Source: an uncultured Bacteroides sp.
GTDB taxonomy: Bacteria; Bacteroidota; Bacteroidia; Bacteroidales; Bacteroidaceae
DNA length: 55,830 bases
Reading direction: 5' to 3'
NCBI GenBank assembly: GCA_958477465.1
Contig: CAUEFX010000022.1
Location: 1 to 55,830, forward strand
How positions within the stretch are numbered: position 1 is the first letter of the stretch; each line of letters starts with the position of its first letter. The notes beneath the pieces are model-generated. The model was not told the DNA's origin, did not search any database, and saw only the letters and a program-made list of their open reading frames with translations. A program made the translations under genes and the position numbers. This document shows, one piece after another, positions 8,158-16,672 of the stretch.

Positions 8158-9495
8158 TTATTGCTTATCAGCCTTTGGCTCCCAGCTCTTTTTGAATTCC
8201 CTCGGCTTCTTGTCGCTATTGATGAAGCTCCGTCTTTCCCTCGGTTTTCTGTCTCCGGAGAAGCTATGGCCTCCTTCTTCGCGGCGCGGACGGAATTCTT
8301 TCTTCTCTCTCGGCGTCTTCTCTCCGTTCTCTTCGCCACCTTCCTGGCTCTTGAATTCCTTGTATTTACCGTCGAATATTTCGTATTTGCGGAACTCGCA
8401 CTCCAGTGCTCCGTTGAAAAGCGGAGTCTTTTGGCTGGGCTTTAGTCCTATCTGGTCGAAACACTCTTCGCGGTACGAGAGTATCCATGCGTCATTGCCC
8501 ACAAATGCATGCTTCAATCGTTCGCCGATCATGCTGTACAGTCCCAAAAGGTCATTGGTGGAGATGCGCTCGCCGTAGGGCGGGTTGGTGACGATGATCG
8601 ACTTCTCTGCCGGTTGTTCGAATTGCTGGAACGGCTGCAGTTTTAGAACGATGTCTTTGGATACACCGGCGGCCTTGATGTTGTGTGTGGCAATTTCATT
8701 GGCCTTCGGGCTGTTGTCATAACCGTATATTTTGTGCTTGAATTCCCGTTCCTGTGTATCGTCGTTATAGATATTGTCGAACAGCTCCTGATCGAAGTCC
8801 ACCCATTTCTCAAAAGCGAACTCCTTGCGGAATACACCCGGTGCGATGTTTCGGGCTATCAGCGCTGCTTCGATGGGGATTGTTCCCGAGCCGCACATCG
8901 GGTCGATGAGGTCGCATTCGCCCCTCCATCCGGTCATTAGAATCATACCGGCAGCCAATACTTCGTTTAGCGGTGCTTCCACGGCTTCCTGACGATAGCC
9001 GCGGCGGTGCAGGGATTCACCGGATGAATCGAGTGAGAGCGTACAGGTGGTTTGTGCGATGTGGATATTTAACAGAACGTCCGGCTTGTTGATGCGTACA
9101 GAGGGACGTTTGCCGTTCAGCTCCCGGAAATAGTCCACGATGGCGTCTTTCACCTTGTAAGAGACGAACTTGGAATGGCGGAACTCTTCGCTGAATACAA
9201 CGGCATCTACGGCGAAAGTCTTGTTCACGTCCAATATGTTCTCCCAATCGATGGCTTTGATCTGGTCATAGACTTCATCGGCATTCTTGGCTTTGAAGTT
9301 TTTGATGGGTTTCAGAATACGGATGGCAGTACGCAGGCAGAAGTTTGCTTTGTACATCATCTCTTTGTCTCCGGTGAATGAAACCATTCTTCGGCCTATC
9401 TGCACGTCATTGGCTCCTAATGCCGTCAGCTCCTCCGCTAGTATCTCTTCCAGGCCCTGGAAGGTTTTGGCAATCATTTCAAATTGTTCGCTCAT
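8158..9495 (-). CDS. THUMP-domain class I rRNA methyltransferase (RlmL/RlmK-N-like)
   Basis: Predicted 23S rRNA guanine-N2 methyltransferase (UPF0020/RlmL family). An N-terminal THUMP RNA-binding domain (about 1-155) is followed by a SAM-binding methyltransferase domain with MCGSGTIPIEAALIARN near 190 and the catalytic NPPYGER near 305. The last ~65 residues are a low-complexity Arg/Lys/Glu tail (PREKKEFRPRREEGG), likely extra RNA contact. The 445 residues match single-domain homologues, not the fused E. coli RlmKL. First gene of the minus-strand run to ORF6N and dpp4; no clear promoter box seen in the 129-bp gap upstream. Confidence 0.87.
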   Translation of the reverse strand: MSEQFEMIAKTFQGLEEILAEELTALGANDVQIGRRMVSFTGDKEMMYKANFCLRTAIRILKPIKNFKAKNADEVYDQIKAIDWENILDVNKTFAVDAVVFSEEFRHSKFVSYKVKDAIVDYFRELNGKRPSVRINKPDVLLNIHIAQTTCTLSLDSSGESLHRRGYRQEAVEAPLNEVLAAGMILMTGWRGECDLIDPMCGSGTIPIEAALIARNIAPGVFRKEFAFEKWVDFDQELFDNIYNDDTQEREFKHKIYGYDNSPKANEIATHNIKAAGVSKDIVLKLQPFQQFEQPAEKSIIVTNPPYGERISTNDLLGLYSMIGERLKHAFVGNDAWILSYREECFDQIGLKPSQKTPLFNGALECEFRKYEIFDGKYKEFKSQEGGEENGEKTPREKKEFRPRREEGGHSFSGDRKPRERRSFINSDKKPREFKKSWEPKADKQ

Positions 9496-9624
9496 AATGA
9501 ATAATGTGCCAATATGCCAATGGGGTGGTGTGCCGATCGGCTGGCGCGTTAATTTGTTAATTATTCAAGTTATTAATATTTTATTCTCTTAGTCGGTACA
9601 GGGGCATACTTGCGCGCTGTCCCT

Positions 9625-10524
9625 TTATTTCTTGGCTTTTGTCTGTACGATTTTCGCTCCGGCAGGTACGTTTTCCGTCACCCAGATGTTACCGCCTACG
9701 ACTGCGTTCTTACCGATGGTGATACGGCCCAGAATGGTGGCATTGGAGTAGACGATTACATTGTCCTCCAGTATCGGATGACGGGGAATGCCTTTGATCG
9801 GTTTGCCGTCGGCATCCAACGGGAAACTTTTGGCACCTAACGTAACTCCTTGATACAGTTTGACATTCTGACCGATAATGCTGGTGGCTCCGATGACCAC
9901 ACCGGTTCCGTGGTCTATGGTAAAATAGCTTCCGATCCGAGCGCCCGGGTGAATGTCGATACCCGTTTCACTGTGTGCCATTTCTGTAATGATACGGGGG
10001 ATGAGCGGCACGCCCAATTCCAGCAGTTCGTGAGCAATGCGGTAATTGCTGATGGCTCTGATGGCCGGATAGCAGAAAAGTACTTCACCGAAACTTTGGG
10101 CGGCAGGGTCGCCGTTGTAAGCCGCCTCTACATCCGTGGCCAGAATACGGCGCATCTCCGGCAGCTTACTGATGAACTTTGCGGCAAGGCGGGCGGCCTC
10201 TTCCCGTTGCTGTTCGCTGCAGGTGGCGCATTCTTCATTCTTTCCGAAGCACAATCCAGCCAGAATCTGTTCCGACAACAGACCGAATAGTTTTTCAACA
10301 TTGACTCCGATGTGATAATTGATTGTCCGGCTGTTGATGGTGGAATTGCCGAAATATCCGGGGAAGAGAATGGAACGTGATAACTCGATGATTTCGCACA
10401 ATACCCGTGCCGAGGGCAAGGGTTCCCCGTCTTTATGTTGATGAAACAGTCCTTTGTATGATTCGCTTTCCGAAAGCTCGTCGACTGCCTGTGTCAGAAT
10501 GTGAGTGAAGTTTAATGGACTCAT
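9625..10524 (-). CDS. cysE: Serine O-acetyltransferase, EpsC type
   Basis: Makes O-acetylserine from serine and acetyl-CoA, the first step of cysteine synthesis. The N-terminal half is the helical region typical of EpsC-like enzymes (about 1-180); the C-terminal half is a left-handed hexapeptide-repeat domain (GIDIHPGARIGSYFTIDHGTGVVIG and onwards), with catalytic His candidates in IDHGTG and the GAKSFPLD segment. It ends with a short basic tail, and 299 aa is normal for Bacteroidetes. It is transcribed alone from a TATCTTTG box at 10554-10561, divergent from the histidine kinase gene. Confidence 0.9.
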   Translation of the reverse strand: MSPLNFTHILTQAVDELSESESYKGLFHQHKDGEPLPSARVLCEIIELSRSILFPGYFGNSTINSRTINYHIGVNVEKLFGLLSEQILAGLCFGKNEECATCSEQQREEAARLAAKFISKLPEMRRILATDVEAAYNGDPAAQSFGEVLFCYPAIRAISNYRIAHELLELGVPLIPRIITEMAHSETGIDIHPGARIGSYFTIDHGTGVVIGATSIIGQNVKLYQGVTLGAKSFPLDADGKPIKGIPRHPILEDNVIVYSNATILGRITIGKNAVVGGNIWVTENVPAGAKIVQTKAKK

Positions 10525-10553
10525 TAGATTCCTGTATTCTATAATATTGGCTA

Positions 10554-10561
10554 CAAAGATA
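10554..10561 (-). promoter_or_regulatory. cysE -7 box TATCTTTG
   Basis: Matches the Bacteroides sigma-ABfr -7 consensus TAnnTTTG, 30 bp upstream of the cysE ATG on the minus strand. I see no convincing -33 TTTG at 19-21 bp further upstream. Confidence 0.6.
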
Positions 10562-10616
10562 AGTAATTTTGCTTATAATTTCTATCAGAATATATATATC
10601 ATTCGGAAAAAGAGTG

Positions 10617-10624
10617 TATTTTTG
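10617..10624 (+). promoter_or_regulatory. Histidine kinase gene -7 box TATTTTTG
   Basis: TAnnTTTG match ending 12 bp before the ATG at 10637, implying a very short leader; a start at 10649 would give about 20 nt. Divergent from the cysE box 55 bp away. Confidence 0.55.
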
Positions 10625-10636
10625 TCCTATCATTCT

Positions 10637-12685
10637 ATGGATAAGGAGATGGTTAATAGATATATTCGGGGAGTTATTGTATTTATTTGTTCGTTATTGT
10701 TTGTGTGTGGATGTGACAGGCATACAGGCATGCCGGAAACAGGCAGTGAAGATGATGCGGTGGCTCTGTTGGAAAGAGAAGCGGTGGATTCTCTGTTTGC
10801 GAACAATGCTTATTCCCGCTCTTTGCTGCGTAAGAATATGGCACAGGTTACGGATAGTTTGGTCTATTATCGGCTGATGAACGTCTATTCCAAGGCCTGT
10901 TTTGCCGCTTCTCAGTTCGATTCGGTTTTGTATTACAGCCGGGAAGTCCTTCGATTCTGTCAGGATTCTTCCGATTCTCCGCAAATACACGACCTCTTTT
11001 CTGCCGCTTACAACATGACGGGAAATGCCTGGGGGAGGTGGAATCTGCCGGACTCTGCCGTTGTGTGTTTTCAGAAAGCCTACGAACACCGCAAACGGGG
11101 CAATGACTTGTTTAATCTGCCTGATATATGCATCAACCTGGCCGATGCCAATGTTCACAGAAGTGATTATGCTCATGCGGCGTATTATTTCCGGCGTGCA
11201 TTGTTCCTTTGTGATTCATTGGGCTTGCCCGACCGCAATAAGTTTCCTGTTTATTGTGGCTTGGGACAGACGTATATGGAATTGCGGGATTTCGATCTTT
11301 CCAACCATTATTATGAGATGGCGGGGCGTTACTTCTCGCAGATGAGTGTTCCCGAGAAGTTTATTTATCTCAATAATCGCGGCAATCATTTTTATTATAA
11401 GAAAGATTTTCGGGAGGCATCTGTCTATATGGAACGTGCCTTGGCTGTGGTGGCTCCTTATTCTCAGATGGTTTATGAGCAGAATTTGTGTAAGGCCAAT
11501 TTAGGGGAGCTGTATATGCTGACCGACAGGTCGGATTCTGCCCGACTGTATCTGAACGAGAGTTATCGTTTCTTTTCCGGTATGGATAATCGTTCGGCGA
11601 TGTATTATATTGAGACTCAGATGATAGAGCTCGCTCTTCGCCGGGGGGATGTGGCACTTGCCGGCAAGATGATTGCACGTACTGTTCCCGACGGGCATGT
11701 CGATATCAATATGATTAATATCCGTAACCAGTATCTGCAGCACTACTTTGAGCGGACAGGCGATTACCGGCGCGCCTATGAATATCTGCAGCGTGATCAG
11801 AAGTTGAATGATTCTATCCGGAACGAGCAGATACGTACCCGGGTTGCGGAGTTGGACATGCGGTATCGCCAGGATACGATCGTCATGCGCCGTGAACTTT
11901 TGATCGAGAAGCAGTCGGGGGAGATGGAGGCTTTGCGGCTTACCTCGTATATTTGGGCCATTACCTGTGGCGCTTCTGTTGTTGTACTGTTTTTTCTCTA
12001 TCGGCTGATGAAAAAGAAACGCGCTTTCCTGCAGGAACGCCTTCTCAATCAGATAAGCCGCCTTCGTATGGAGAATATCCGTAATCATGTTTCGCCTCAT
12101 TTTACTTTCAATGTGCTGAATCGTGAGATTAGTCGGTTTAAAGGGAGTGACCGGGAACATTCGGATCTGGTAGATCTGGTGAAGTTGCTGCGTAAGAGTC
12201 TGGAACTGACAGAGAAACTCAGTGTGCCGTTGAGCGAAGAATTGGATTTTGTGCAGACGTATATCGGCTTGGAAAGAGGACGTTTGGGCGAGGACTTTGT
12301 ATGGGAGCTGTCGGTGGATACAACCTTGGATACGGAGAAAATCATTGTACCTTCCATGATTGTACAGATTCCGGTAGAGAATGCCATTAAGCACGGGCTT
12401 GCCGGTATGGAAGGGGAGAAGCGGTTGGAGGTATCCGTCATGCCGGAAAGAAACGGGGTGCGGATAGCGGTTGTGGACAACGGGCGTGGGTATTTGCCTC
12501 AGGTGATGTCTCCCACCCGGGGGACGGGGACAGGTCTGAAAGTTCTTTATCAGACAATCCAGTTGCTGAATGCAAAAAATAAAGGAGAGAAGATACGTTT
12601 TGAAATAAAAAACCTTGCTGACGGGATGCGGACCGGAACCGGTGTTTTTGTGTATATCCCATGCAATTATTCTTATGACCTATGA
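10637..12685 (+). CDS. TPR-containing LytS-type sensor histidine kinase
   Basis: Membrane-anchored sensor kinase. From ATG 10637 the product is 682 aa, starting with a hydrophobic segment ending VCGCDRHTG, a possible lipobox. About residues 50-430 are TPR-like helical repeats in the periplasm; a transmembrane helix (IWAITCGASVVVLFFLYRL) lies near 450, then a coiled-coil linker. The His_kinase motif RNHVSPHFTFNVLNRE lies near 490 and the ATPase N-box PVENAIKHGL near 590, with G boxes DNGRGY and GTGTGLKVLY. The His in SPHF is the predicted phosphorylation site. It overlaps the LytTR regulator by four bases, so they form a two-component pair. ATG 10649 is an alternative start. Confidence 0.87.
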   Translation: MDKEMVNRYIRGVIVFICSLLFVCGCDRHTGMPETGSEDDAVALLEREAVDSLFANNAYSRSLLRKNMAQVTDSLVYYRLMNVYSKACFAASQFDSVLYYSREVLRFCQDSSDSPQIHDLFSAAYNMTGNAWGRWNLPDSAVVCFQKAYEHRKRGNDLFNLPDICINLADANVHRSDYAHAAYYFRRALFLCDSLGLPDRNKFPVYCGLGQTYMELRDFDLSNHYYEMAGRYFSQMSVPEKFIYLNNRGNHFYYKKDFREASVYMERALAVVAPYSQMVYEQNLCKANLGELYMLTDRSDSARLYLNESYRFFSGMDNRSAMYYIETQMIELALRRGDVALAGKMIARTVPDGHVDINMINIRNQYLQHYFERTGDYRRAYEYLQRDQKLNDSIRNEQIRTRVAELDMRYRQDTIVMRRELLIEKQSGEMEALRLTSYIWAITCGASVVVLFFLYRLMKKKRAFLQERLLNQISRLRMENIRNHVSPHFTFNVLNREISRFKGSDREHSDLVDLVKLLRKSLELTEKLSVPLSEELDFVQTYIGLERGRLGEDFVWELSVDTTLDTEKIIVPSMIVQIPVENAIKHGLAGMEGEKRLEVSVMPERNGVRIAVVDNGRGYLPQVMSPTRGTGTGLKVLYQTIQLLNAKNKGEKIRFEIKNLADGMRTGTGVFVYIPCNYSYDL

Positions 12686-13455
12686 TGACAATGAATGGAA
12701 TTTGTAAAGTCGTGATTGTGGATGATGATCGTACGGCGATAGAAAATCTGTGCCGGAAGCTGGCATTGTATCCCGAAATGGAGCTCAGAGGGACTGCTGT
12801 CAATGGGGCAAAGGGGAAGAAGCTGATCATGGAGCAACGGCCTGACCTTCTGTTTCTGGATGTGGAACTGCCGGATATCCAGGGGCTCAGGCTGCTGAGC
12901 GAAATGCGCGACGAGGTATTGTGGGACATGAAGGTTGTTTTTTATACGGCTTATGACAAGTATTTGCTTCAGGCATTGCGTGAATCGGCATTTGATTATT
13001 TACTGAAGCCCTTTGTATCAGGCGATCTGGAGTTGATTATCGAACGTTATCGGAAGGCGACACTTTCTCATCAGGCGATTCCGGCCTTTGCAGCATCCGT
13101 GAGCGCCTTGTTGCCACAACGCGATACCTTCATGATAAGTACCGTGACGGGTTTCAAACTGCTCCGTATAGAGGAGATCGGCTTCTTTGAATATTCGAAA
13201 GATAAGCGGCAGTGGCAGGTGACACTCTTCAATCAGACTAAGCTGAGCCTGAAGAAAAATACGAAAGCGGAAGATATTATAAGCTATTCGGAGTCGTTTG
13301 TACAGATCAGCCAGTCTGTAATTATAAATATCGGCTATCTGGCCGTTATTAGTGGCAAGCAATGCCAACTGTATCCCCCTTTTAATGATCGGGAAGGCTT
13401 GCGTATCTCACGTGGTTTTTTGAAAGAATTGCAGGAGCGTTTCTGCTTGATTTGA
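12682..13455 (+). CDS. LytTR-family response regulator
   Basis: Receiver plus LytTR DNA-binding protein, 257 aa. The receiver (about 8-125) has the acidic pair VDDD, phosphoacceptor Asp in LLFLDVELPD (near 60), the conserved Thr region FYTAYD and Lys in YLLKPF. The LytTR domain occupies about 150-257 (ISTVTGFKLLRIEEIGFFEYSKDKRQW...SQSVIINIGYL). Its ATG overlaps the kinase stop (ATGA), so the kinase upstream is its partner. Targets cannot be inferred. It converges on polA, with a hairpin about 90 bp after its stop. Confidence 0.9.
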   Translation: MMTMNGICKVVIVDDDRTAIENLCRKLALYPEMELRGTAVNGAKGKKLIMEQRPDLLFLDVELPDIQGLRLLSEMRDEVLWDMKVVFYTAYDKYLLQALRESAFDYLLKPFVSGDLELIIERYRKATLSHQAIPAFAASVSALLPQRDTFMISTVTGFKLLRIEEIGFFEYSKDKRQWQVTLFNQTKLSLKKNTKAEDIISYSESFVQISQSVIINIGYLAVISGKQCQLYPPFNDREGLRISRGFLKELQERFCLI

Positions 13456-13542
13456 TTTTATTTCAGGCGAGGGATCAAAACTCAACCTTGCTGTAGGTGA
13501 ATAATTCATAATTTGTGACTTGGGGATCATACATGATGAGAA

Positions 13543-13590
13543 AAAAGGGTCGTATCAACTCCTATTTGGGGTACTGATACGACTCTTTTT
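13543..13590. terminator. Bidirectional terminator between the LytTR gene and polA
   Basis: Inverted repeat GTCGTATCA (13549-13557) and TGATACGAC (13575-13583), extended by a G-U and A-T pairs into an A-run on the left and a T-run on the right. It sits in a convergent gap, so it can serve both strands. Confidence 0.8.
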
Positions 13591-13667
13591 CGCTCTGTGG
13601 TTATAATTCGTAAGTTCTTAGAGTTGTCATTTTAGTTTTGACACCCTCTCGTGATTCTCACAGTATC

Positions 13668-13683
13668 TGTTCCACGTGGCACA
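13668..13683. promoter_or_regulatory. parS-like site TGTTCCACGTGGCACA
   Basis: Matches the classical ParB-binding parS word TGTTCCACGTGAAACA at 14 of 16 positions and keeps the central CACGTG. It lies in the convergent gap between the LytTR gene and polA. A closer match lies 9.7 kb away beside mnmG. Binding is not shown. Confidence 0.4.
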
Positions 13684-13734
13684 CAGAGAACAGAAAACCG
13701 TTTGGACCCAGTCTCTTCCAATGGGGCGGCCGGC

Positions 13735-13795
13735 TTTTTTTAATGTACTTCCCGTTTTTTAATATGTTTCCCATTTTTTTAATGTGCTTCCAGCC
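13735..13795. repeat. Three ~20-bp tandem repeats spanning the polA stop codon
   Basis: In polA sense the words GGAAGCACATTAAAAAAA, GGAAACATATTAAAAAA and GGAAGTACATTAAAAAAA follow each other at 19-20 bp pitch. The first supplies the last codons and TAA of polA. The pitch differs from the 22-bp arrays. Confidence 0.75.
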
Positions 13796-16586
13796 AGTTC
13801 TTCCCCCAACCGCAATCGGCTTTTAGGGGGACGTGCATCTTGTAGGCTTGTTCCATTTCCTCAATCACAGCCTGCTCTACCCGTTCCCGTTCTTCTACCG
13901 GGACACTGAAGTTCAATTCGTCATGTACTTGCAGTATCATCTTGGCTTTCAGCCCTTCGCGTTTGAAACGTTCGTAGATGCGTGCCATGGCAACCTTTAT
14001 TATGTCGGCTGCACTTCCCTGGATGGGGGCATTGATGGCATTGCGCTCGGCATATCCGCGTACGACTGCATTTCTTGAGTTGATGTCCGGCAGGAAGCGT
14101 TTACGGTGGAATATGGTTTCTACATAACCTTTCTCACGCGCCACCTCGATACTCTTGTCCATGTAGGCTTTTACTTGCGGATAAGTCTCGAAATAGCCAT
14201 CTATGAGCTCTTTGGCCTCTTTTCGGTCTACATTCATTCTTTCTGCCAGGCCGAAGACGGAAATGCCGTATATGATTCCGAAATTAGCGGTTTTGGCTTT
14301 ACGGCGCATGTCGGAGGTTACCTCTTTGATATCGGTTTTGTACACCTTGGCAGCCGTGGCGGCGTGAATGTCGTAGCCGCTTAAGAAGGCATCTGTCATA
14401 TTCTTGTCTTCACTCAGATGCGCCATGATGCGTAGTTCTATTTGTGAGTAGTCGGCAGAGAAAAACAGACATCCTTCATCGGGGATAAAGGCCTTGCGGA
14501 TCTCTTTCCCGTTTTCGTCACGGATGGGGATGTTCTGAAGATTGGGATTGCTGGAACTGAGCCTTCCGGTAGCCGTAACCGTCTGATTGAAAGAGGTATG
14601 TACGCGTCCCGTGCGGGGATTTATAAGCAACGGCAAGGCGTCTATATAGGTACCTAATAATTTCTTCAGGCCACGGTGTTCCAATATCTTCTCTACTACC
14701 GGATGCTTATGGCGCAGGCTTTCGAGTACTTCTTCCGATGTGACATACTGGCCGGTTTTGGTCTTCCGGGCTTTGTCTACGATTCTCAGTTTGTCGAATA
14801 GTACCTCGCCTACCTGTTTGGGAGAGGCGATATTGAATTCTTCACCGGCCAATTCGAAAATCTCCTTTTCGATGGCTGCCATTTGTGCTGTAAAGTGTGC
14901 CGACGATTGTTTGAGCGCCTCTGTGTCCAGAAGCACCCCGTTGCTTTCAATGTTTACAAGCACAGGGACGAGCGGCATCTCTATTTCATAGAACAGCTTT
15001 TCGGCATTGTTCTCTTTCAGCTCTTTTTCGAGTATGTTTTTTAATTTTAGCGTGACATCCGCATCCTCGCAGGCATACCGATAGATGTCTTGTGGATTGA
15101 GGTCGCGCATGTTTTTTTGATTCTTCCCCTTGGGGCCGATAAGCTCTTCGATGTGGATGGTCTGGTAGTGAAGATAAATTTCGGCCAGATAGTCCATCCC
15201 ATGACGGAGTTCCGGCTGGAGAACATAGTGGGCTACCATTGTGTCGAAAAGTGGGCCTTTCACTTCCACTCCGTAATTTTGGAGGACGATCATGTCGTAT
15301 TTTATATTTTGCCCGACTTTCAATGATTTTTCATTTTCGAAGACTTCCCGAAACTCATTTACTATTTTTAACGCTTCTTCCCGTTCGGCGGGTACCGGTA
15401 CGTAAAATCCTTGATTTTCGGCAAAACTGAAACTCATTCCTACCAGTTCGGCCTCCATTGGTTCGGTGCCAGTGGTTTCCGTATCTAACGCGAGAATTTC
15501 CGTTGTAAGTAATTTTTGAAATAAATCGCGTCTTTTTTCTTCATTATCAATAAGTTGATAGTCGCATTTTAATGTTTCTAACGTCAGTAGATTCGTTTTT
15601 TTCTCTTCGCCTGCCCCGTTGGCCGCAAATTCCGCAAACAAATCGCCTTGAATCGGAGCGTTTGTTTCCGCAAAGAGAGGTCCGTGAGAAGAGGGGAGAG
15701 GTTGGTCGCCTTTTTTGAAGATTCTGTCTATTAATGTACGAAATTCCAATTCTTCGAAAATTTTCCGGAGAGCTTCTTCGTCTGCTTGTTCACGAACCAA
15801 TGCGTCCATGTCCAATTCGATCGGCACATCCGTTTTTATGGTTGCCAGGAATTTGGAGAAAATAATCATCTCCCGGTTTGTTTCGACTTTCGTTTTCAGT
15901 GCGCCTTTCAGCCGGTCGGTGTGCTCAAGTAAATTTTCGATGCTGCCGAACTCGGCAATAAGTTTCTGTGCTGTTTTTTCTCCTACGCCGGGACAGCCGG
16001 GAATGTTATCTGCAGAGTCTCCCATCAATCCCAACATGTCGATGACCTGTGCAGGAGATTGAATATCGAATTTTGCCTTGATCTGTTCCACACCCATTAC
16101 TTCGAATTCTTTGTCTCCGTATTTGGGGCGGTACATGAATACATGGTCTGTCACCAGTTGCCCGTAGTCCTTATCAGGAGTCATCATATAGGTGGTGATG
16201 CCTTGTTGCCCGGCTTTGGTGGCCAGTGTGCCGATTACGTCGTCTGCCTCATAGCCTGCTATTTCGAGTATAGGTATACGGTAGGCCCGGATGATCTCTT
16301 TTATGATAGGTACCGACAGGCGGATTGCCTCCGGCGTTTCTTCGCGTTGTGCTTTATACTGTTCGTATGCTTCGTGCCGGAAGGTGGGGCCCGATGGATC
16401 GAAAGCCACACCGATATGTGTAGGGTTCTCCTTTTTCAATACATCTTCCAATGTGTTTACAAAACCTAAGATTGCCGAGGTGTTGAACCCTTTGGAATTG
16501 ATTCGTGGATTTTTGATGAAAGCGTAATAAGCCCGATATATAAGTGCATAAGCATCCAAAAAGAAAAGTTTGCTGTTTTGATCCAT
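13779..16586 (-). CDS. polA: DNA polymerase I
   Basis: Repair and Okazaki-fragment polymerase, 935 aa. The N-terminal 5' nuclease (about 1-290) starts SKLFFLDAYALIYRAYYAF and includes EADDVIGT and GDSADNIPGCPGVGEKTA. The 3'-5' exonuclease-like domain (about 345-540) retains acidic residues (LALDTETTGTEPM), so proofreading may be active. The polymerase domain (about 560-935) has motif A FFSADYSQIELRIMAHLS, motif B RRKAKTANFGIIYG and motif C LQVHDELNF. The gene ends within a triple repeat. It diverges from the polyprenyl synthase gene; I see no clean TAnnTTTG box in the 86-bp gap for polA. Confidence 0.97.
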   Translation of the reverse strand: MDQNSKLFFLDAYALIYRAYYAFIKNPRINSKGFNTSAILGFVNTLEDVLKKENPTHIGVAFDPSGPTFRHEAYEQYKAQREETPEAIRLSVPIIKEIIRAYRIPILEIAGYEADDVIGTLATKAGQQGITTYMMTPDKDYGQLVTDHVFMYRPKYGDKEFEVMGVEQIKAKFDIQSPAQVIDMLGLMGDSADNIPGCPGVGEKTAQKLIAEFGSIENLLEHTDRLKGALKTKVETNREMIIFSKFLATIKTDVPIELDMDALVREQADEEALRKIFEELEFRTLIDRIFKKGDQPLPSSHGPLFAETNAPIQGDLFAEFAANGAGEEKKTNLLTLETLKCDYQLIDNEEKRRDLFQKLLTTEILALDTETTGTEPMEAELVGMSFSFAENQGFYVPVPAEREEALKIVNEFREVFENEKSLKVGQNIKYDMIVLQNYGVEVKGPLFDTMVAHYVLQPELRHGMDYLAEIYLHYQTIHIEELIGPKGKNQKNMRDLNPQDIYRYACEDADVTLKLKNILEKELKENNAEKLFYEIEMPLVPVLVNIESNGVLLDTEALKQSSAHFTAQMAAIEKEIFELAGEEFNIASPKQVGEVLFDKLRIVDKARKTKTGQYVTSEEVLESLRHKHPVVEKILEHRGLKKLLGTYIDALPLLINPRTGRVHTSFNQTVTATGRLSSSNPNLQNIPIRDENGKEIRKAFIPDEGCLFFSADYSQIELRIMAHLSEDKNMTDAFLSGYDIHAATAAKVYKTDIKEVTSDMRRKAKTANFGIIYGISVFGLAERMNVDRKEAKELIDGYFETYPQVKAYMDKSIEVAREKGYVETIFHRKRFLPDINSRNAVVRGYAERNAINAPIQGSAADIIKVAMARIYERFKREGLKAKMILQVHDELNFSVPVEERERVEQAVIEEMEQAYKMHVPLKADCGWGKNWLEAH

Positions 16587-16645
16587 ATTTATCTAATTTT
16601 TCATGGTAAAAGTACAAAAAAATACGGTATTAACCGTTTTATTAT

Positions 16646-16653
16646 TACTTTTG
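16646..16653 (+). promoter_or_regulatory. Polyprenyl synthase gene -7 box TACTTTTG
   Basis: TAnnTTTG match 19 bp upstream of ATG 16673, giving a short leader. No clear -33 partner. Confidence 0.55.
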
Positions 16654-16672
16654 TGCCCAAATAGTGTCATAT

